A stretch of DNA of 64,000 bases, taken from Hymenobacter jeongseonensis. GTDB taxonomy: Bacteria > Bacteroidota > Bacteroidia > Cytophagales > Hymenobacteraceae. How positions within the stretch are numbered: position 1 is the stretch's first letter; each line of letters opens with the position of its first letter. Both the position numbers and the translations under genes were made by a program. The DNA lies in assembly GCF_015694725.1 (NCBI RefSeq), contig NZ_JADQDQ010000012.1:44700-108699 (forward strand), given 5' to 3'. Positions 59,961 through 64,000 of this stretch are shown here, piece after piece. Below the pieces are notes generated by a model that saw only the letters and a program-made list of their open reading frames with translations, made no database searches and was not told where the DNA came from.

Positions 59961-60821
59961 CTACCGCCGGCGCGCCATGCGGTACAGTCGTCCCTTTTCA
60001 TTGCTTACTACCAAGGTCGAATCGTTGAGAAACACCACGCCTTCGGCCTGGCCGGTGGTGGGCAGGGCCCGAAACTGCTTGCGCCCATCGAAAAGGCGCT
60101 GGCCAGGCTGCTGAGCAAATAGAAACACGCCCCCGTAGCCAAGCAAGGCCACCGTGCGCCCGTCCGGGCTGATGTCGGCCGATGTGATGGGCCGGTTCAG
60201 GCGGATGCTGTCGCGCAGCACGGCCACGTGCCGGCCCGGGCGGGCGGGCAACACGTAGTGCTTCACCCATTGCTGCCGGCTACGGTCCTTGCTAAACAGG
60301 TGCAGGGTGTCGTTGAACCAGAAAAAAGCCTCGCAATCGAAATTGCGGCGGCTCCGGCGCGGGGGGAAATCACGCTGGTCGGGGTAGCGAAAGGCAATGG
60401 TATCGACCCGGGGCTGGCCAGCGCGCGGGTTGGTCCGGTAAATGGCCAGGTTCCGGCGCTGGTTGGCATTGTTGCCAAAATCTCCGATGTACAGGCACCC
60501 GGCTGCATCCCGAGTTAGGTCCTCCCAATCGGTATTTGGCAGGGGCGCGAGGTCGAGCAGCCGCACAGTCTTATGGGGCAGTACCACGAGGAAGAGGCAG
60601 GCCGGCGTGCCGCCGTCGCCGTGGCTCCATACGCCTTGCGCAGAATCGGCAAGCGCCAGGCCGGAGCTTTCGCGCAACGCTGCCGGAAGCCGTCCCATGC
60701 GCTGCACGGCATAAGGCGCCCGCTTAAACGGGCCGCGGCCGTGATTTGCCGGGGCGCCGATGAGCAAAGCGTGCAAAAATACGACTATCGGAAAAAGCGC
60801 GTCACGCAGCAGATATGGCAT
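59961..60821 (-). CDS. Exported beta-propeller-like protein
   Basis: 286 residues from ATG 60819-60821, chosen because a signal-like segment (DALFPIVVFLHALLIGAPA) follows; an in-frame ATG lies 66 bases upstream. The body has repeated strand patterns: LPNTDWEDLTRDAAGCLYIGDFGNNANQRRNLAIYR, FDCEAFFWFNDTLHLFSKDR, ITSADISPDGRTVALLGYGGVFLF, GQAEGVVFLNDSTLVVSNEKGRLYRM. These resemble SdiA-regulated or esterase-like propellers. DWEDL and EAFFW-type motifs suggest a phytase/esterase-like fold, but no function is assigned. Confidence 0.6.
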   Translation of the reverse strand: MPYLLRDALFPIVVFLHALLIGAPANHGRGPFKRAPYAVQRMGRLPAALRESSGLALADSAQGVWSHGDGGTPACLFLVVLPHKTVRLLDLAPLPNTDWEDLTRDAAGCLYIGDFGNNANQRRNLAIYRTNPRAGQPRVDTIAFRYPDQRDFPPRRSRRNFDCEAFFWFNDTLHLFSKDRSRQQWVKHYVLPARPGRHVAVLRDSIRLNRPITSADISPDGRTVALLGYGGVFLFAQQPGQRLFDGRKQFRALPTTGQAEGVVFLNDSTLVVSNEKGRLYRMARRR

Positions 60822-61734
60822 AAGTACAAATTGATGCGAAGCGGGATTTGCTACCAAGGCAGCAGGGACAGTCAACAACTGTGGCACTGCTCAGCACGAA
60901 GCGGGCAAAAAACTCCTGCGTCAGTAAAGATAGTTTTATCCTATTTGAATGATGCTAAAGCCAGCCAACAGGCTATCCAATCGTGCAAAAGATGGGCGAA
61001 TAGCGAAGTATTATAACCATCTGAATGAACCTATGCCAACTAAATGCCATGCTGAAATACTGCTTACAAAAGAGATAAGCAAGATTCTATAAAGGTGTAT
61101 TATTTTATAAAAACTCTAATTATCACATACTTATTAGTCCACAAAGCATCGATACGCAGCGCTTAGCCTGGTAAGGCGTTGTGCTCCTTTCACTCCGTGT
61201 GTGATTGGGAAAGGATAAATCAGCGGGAAACTATTCACAGGAGTTGAAGAGGGGAAATCCTATCTGGCCCCTTGTGAAATTTTATAACAAATCCAATACA
61301 GGTTAGGCAGCAATTAAGGTTGAGGGTTGCACCGCCCACTTACAAGAAAAAAATGATGTACAAAATTATGTCCTGCAATTCTGCTTTGCTCCGGGCCGCA
61401 AAATCCTAAAACCGGATAGGTAAATAGTGAGAGCAAGCGTAGAACTCCGTCAGCGCGATATTTATTTGATTTTCAATTATTTGAAATCAATAAAGCTTGG
61501 GTAACGACTGACAGCTAAGCTCCAGCTTAAGCAAGCAGGATGCTCTCTTCTATTGCGCTACTTATATGAATAGTTTTTTCTGGAAAGTGGCCTTGTTTCC
61601 AAGCCATTACGGCTGAGGTTAGTCTTGTTTCTATAAATCAACTAGTACTTTTGTAAGAGCCGAGCATTATTGTATCCTACCAATACAACACCTCTTTCAG
61701 TATTAAATTTTTTTAACTTAAAGTACAATTACTA
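60822..61734. other. AT-rich gene-poor region
   Basis: About 900 bases, clearly richer in A and T than the rest of the window from about 60950 on. Frames on both strands are short and broken. Only the promoter of the glycosidase gene (61625-61653) is recognised. Confidence 0.5.
61625..61653 (+). promoter_or_regulatory. Promoter of the glycosidase gene
   Basis: TTG at 61625-61627, an 18-base spacer, then TACTTTTG at 61646-61653 (TAnnTTTG). The predicted leader is about 75 bases. Confidence 0.6.
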
Positions 61735-64000
61735 TTGAGACGCTTTCTTTCACTTCTGCTCTTATTTATCAGCCAGTCTGTTTTTTACGTTAACGGCCAG
61801 ACACCTACGCGAACTGCAAAAGACTATATTAGACCCTACACCGAGCCGTTTCAGTACGGCGTCAATCTTGGATATTACAGTTCTGCCTGGACCGACGAAA
61901 AGATGGCGGCAGCTTCCCAGAAATTGGGCGTGCATTCGGTACGGCCTACGCTGCCCGAGCACTTCGTTGAACAGTACGGCTACGGCATCCGGGCCGGCAC
62001 GTTTGATGCCTATTTGAATACCTACGGCATGAAGGAGCTGACCTGCTTTGTGGAAGGTCCCTCGGAAGCGCACCGCGACCAGACCATCTACCCCGGCGGG
62101 ACTCGTTCTTCGCGGCTGTTTGCCCGCATGTACGACCCCATCTGGAACGCCGATGGCACCGTGAACCAGAACAACTACTACGCTTACTACCTCTATAAAT
62201 TGCTATTGACCTACGGCGACAAGGTGCGCTTCTGGGAAGTAGTGAACGAGCCCGACTTCACGTACGCATCGAACAAGGACGCGTGGCTAACCCGGGCGCC
62301 CACGCCCGACGAGATGCCGAACGTGCAGGCCCCCATTTTCCACTACGTGCGCATGCTGCGCATTAGCTATGAGGTAATTAAGAAGTACCGCCCCGATGCG
62401 TACATCACCACCGGCGGCGTGGGCTACCCCCAGTTTGTGGATGCCCTGCTGCGCTACACCGACAACCCCGACGGCGGCAAAGTAACAGCCGCCTACCCCC
62501 ACACCGCCGGCGCGTACCTCGACGCGCTGAGCTTCCACAGCTACCCCACCTACTCGCTGCACTACTGGGACACCAGCATCAACGGGTTCAAATACACTCG
62601 CTCGTCGGATTACGCCATTGCGCAGCTGCTGAAAGAGCGGCAGACCATGGTGGACGTGCTGAAGAAGTACGGCTACGGCACCACTTATCCGGCCAAGAGC
62701 CTGCTCATGTCGGAAGCCAACGTATCGCGCCGCACTTCCGACGACCGCACGGCGTCGGACGAAGGCCAGCGCAATTTCGGCATCAAATCCTTGGTTTTGA
62801 CGCAGGTAAACGACATTAAGCAGTTCTATTTCTACCAGTTGGGCGAGTCGGTGAACGCGCCGGCGGTGGGCACGTCCGTATCGGGTGCCGATGAGCTGGC
62901 GCTGATGGGCTTATACGAAAACTTCAAGCGCGACGCCCCCGGCGCGGAGAAAGTTACCCAGTTGGGCCAGGCCTTCGCCACTACTTCCAAGCTCCTGTAC
63001 GGCTATAAGTACGACGCGGCCCGGACCGCCGGCCTGGCTTTGCCCAGCAGCCTCAACGGCGCGGCTTTCAGCAAGAACGGCGTGTACGCCTACGTGCTGT
63101 GGGCTAAGGCTTTGGTCGACAACACGGAGTCAGCCAAAGGAACGTATTCCTTCCCTGCTAGCTGGAACCTGACCAGCGTGCAGCGCTACGAGTGGAACCA
63201 CGCCACCACCAACGCCAAAACCTCCGTATCGCCGCAAAACATTGCCCTGACGGAGACGCCTTTGTTCTTCACCCAAGGCACGGGCAGCGTGGTGGTATCG
63301 CCCACCCCGACCCCAACGCCTACGCCTACGCCTACGCCAACTCCGACCCCCACCCCTACTCCGACGCCAACGGCTTGCACCGGCACGGGCAGCCTGCTAC
63401 GCGAACAGTGGAACAACCTCTCGGGCACGGGCATCGCCGCCATTCCGGTTACGACCAAAGCGACCAGCAGCGCCGCCATCACGCAGTTTGCTACCCCCAA
63501 CCAGACTAACTATAATAACGGGGCGCGCATCCGCGGCTACGTTTGCCCTCCCCAGACCGGTGACTATATCTTCTGGATTGTGGGCGACGAAACAGCCGAG
63601 CTCTACCTGAGCACCAGCGATGACCCCACCAAGAAGGTGCGCATCGCCTACAGCACCGGCTGGACCAGCTCGGCCAGCGACTTCACCCGCATGCCCAGCC
63701 AGCAGTCCGTAGCCATCAAGCTACAGGCCGGCACGCGCTACTACATCGAAAGCCTGCACAAGCAGAGTTGGGGTGCCGGCTACCTTACCGTGGCCTGGCG
63801 CCGTCCCGACGGCGTTCGTCAAGAACCTATTCCCGGTTCGGCCCTGATTCCCTTTGGTACAACGGCAATTGCACCGGCTCCAGCACCAACTCCTGCACCG
63901 GCTCCATCGCCAACACCAACAGCCTGCGCTGGAACGGGGAGCCTGACGCGGGAGCAGTGGAACAACGTGAGCGGCGCCACCGTGGCCGCCGTGCCCACCG
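61735..64000 (+). CDS. Secreted clan GH-A glycosidase with tandem PA14 domains (3' end cut by window edge)
   Basis: More than 755 residues from a TTG start (61735-61737); the upstream in-frame stop at 61714-61716 leaves no ATG before the signal peptide LRRFLSLLLLFISQSVFYVNGQ. Residues about 35-520 form a TIM-barrel-like catalytic domain with FWEVVNEPDF (acid/base Glu172) and SLLMSEANVSR (nucleophile Glu327), 155 residues apart as in clan GH-A. A (PT)n linker (about 523-545) leads to a PA14 domain (about 548-700: GSLLREQWNNLSG, GDYIFWIVGDETAELYLS, YYIESLHKQSWGAGYLTVAWRRP), a second Pro/Ala linker, and a second PA14 starting GSLTREQWNNVSG. Probably cell-surface polysaccharide hydrolysis; substrate unknown. 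A T9SS domain may lie beyond the window. Confidence 0.85.
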   Translation, partial: MRRFLSLLLLFISQSVFYVNGQTPTRTAKDYIRPYTEPFQYGVNLGYYSSAWTDEKMAAASQKLGVHSVRPTLPEHFVEQYGYGIRAGTFDAYLNTYGMKELTCFVEGPSEAHRDQTIYPGGTRSSRLFARMYDPIWNADGTVNQNNYYAYYLYKLLLTYGDKVRFWEVVNEPDFTYASNKDAWLTRAPTPDEMPNVQAPIFHYVRMLRISYEVIKKYRPDAYITTGGVGYPQFVDALLRYTDNPDGGKVTAAYPHTAGAYLDALSFHSYPTYSLHYWDTSINGFKYTRSSDYAIAQLLKERQTMVDVLKKYGYGTTYPAKSLLMSEANVSRRTSDDRTASDEGQRNFGIKSLVLTQVNDIKQFYFYQLGESVNAPAVGTSVSGADELALMGLYENFKRDAPGAEKVTQLGQAFATTSKLLYGYKYDAARTAGLALPSSLNGAAFSKNGVYAYVLWAKALVDNTESAKGTYSFPASWNLTSVQRYEWNHATTNAKTSVSPQNIALTETPLFFTQGTGSVVVSPTPTPTPTPTPTPTPTPTPTPTPTACTGTGSLLREQWNNLSGTGIAAIPVTTKATSSAAITQFATPNQTNYNNGARIRGYVCPPQTGDYIFWIVGDETAELYLSTSDDPTKKVRIAYSTGWTSSASDFTRMPSQQSVAIKLQAGTRYYIESLHKQSWGAGYLTVAWRRPDGVRQEPIPGSALIPFGTTAIAPAPAPTPAPAPSPTPTACAGTGSLTREQWNNVSGATVAAVPT
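63300..63376 (+). repeat. Pro-Thr linker repeat inside the glycosidase gene
   Basis: Imperfect hexamer repeats of the CCTACG/CCNACN type encode about 12 Pro-Thr pairs between the catalytic and first PA14 domains. Likely to vary in length between strains. Confidence 0.85.

Noticed and set aside
63300..63376. Possible CRISPR-like or tandem DNA array
   Set aside because: The short hexamer repeat is in frame and encodes a Pro-Thr linker; there are no spacers.

Overview
The window is GC-rich bacterial DNA that reads as Bacteroidota, most likely Cytophagia close to Hymenobacter (inference). Evidence: a type IX secretion C-terminal sorting domain on a secreted protein, Bacteroidota-type promoters (TTG, about 19 bases, TAnnTTTG) before tRNA-Glu and the last gene, few Shine-Dalgarno sites, the gluP-type sugar permease, TIGR02757 and YiaAB families, and dispersed palindromic repeats.

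Region 1 (1-22.4 kb) looks like stable chromosome. It holds recQ (cut by the left edge), a broken DUF559 endonuclease gene overlapping a THUMP methyltransferase, a sugar permease, murB, two paralogous exported OB-fold/FN3 proteins (one carrying a double phospholipase D-type nuclease domain), a YiaAB membrane protein, mutS2, a three-gene exported/lipoprotein cluster, a TIGR02757 protein, a LysM protein, kdsB, DUF1622, SUI1, a lipid kinase and gap. It ends at tRNA-Glu(UUC).

Region 2 (22463-57654) is an integrated genomic island of about 35 kb. A 17-base exact copy of the tRNA-Glu 3' end recurs at 57638-57654, and a tyrosine integrase lies just inside that copy. Next to the tRNA end is an unusual protein with the three motifs of a family A polymerase palm but no room for an exonuclease. 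The cargo is: a type I restriction system in the order R, S, M, with a GNAT toxin-antitoxin-like pair and a gene fragment lying between S and M; an excisionase-like HTH protein; a two-component system followed by small proteins, a copper-binding four-helix protein and a complete tripartite RND pump; and a set of genes for osmotic and ion stress (two MscS channels, one split by a frameshift, fused OtsA-OtsB, a ClC exchanger, DUF389, a Na+/H+ antiporter, DUF2254). I see no relaxase or conjugation genes.

Region 3 (57.7-64 kb) returns to chromosome-like sequence. It has a terminator just outside attR (probably the original tRNA terminator), a siroheme-synthase-like/TauE fusion, an exported beta-propeller-like protein, a long gene-poor stretch, and a large secreted clan GH-A glycosidase with PT-rich linkers and tandem PA14 domains, cut by the right edge.

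Three families of short inverted repeats are scattered through the window. One of them supplies the C-terminal codons of two convergent genes. Many long antisense reading frames are artefacts of high GC and are left out.
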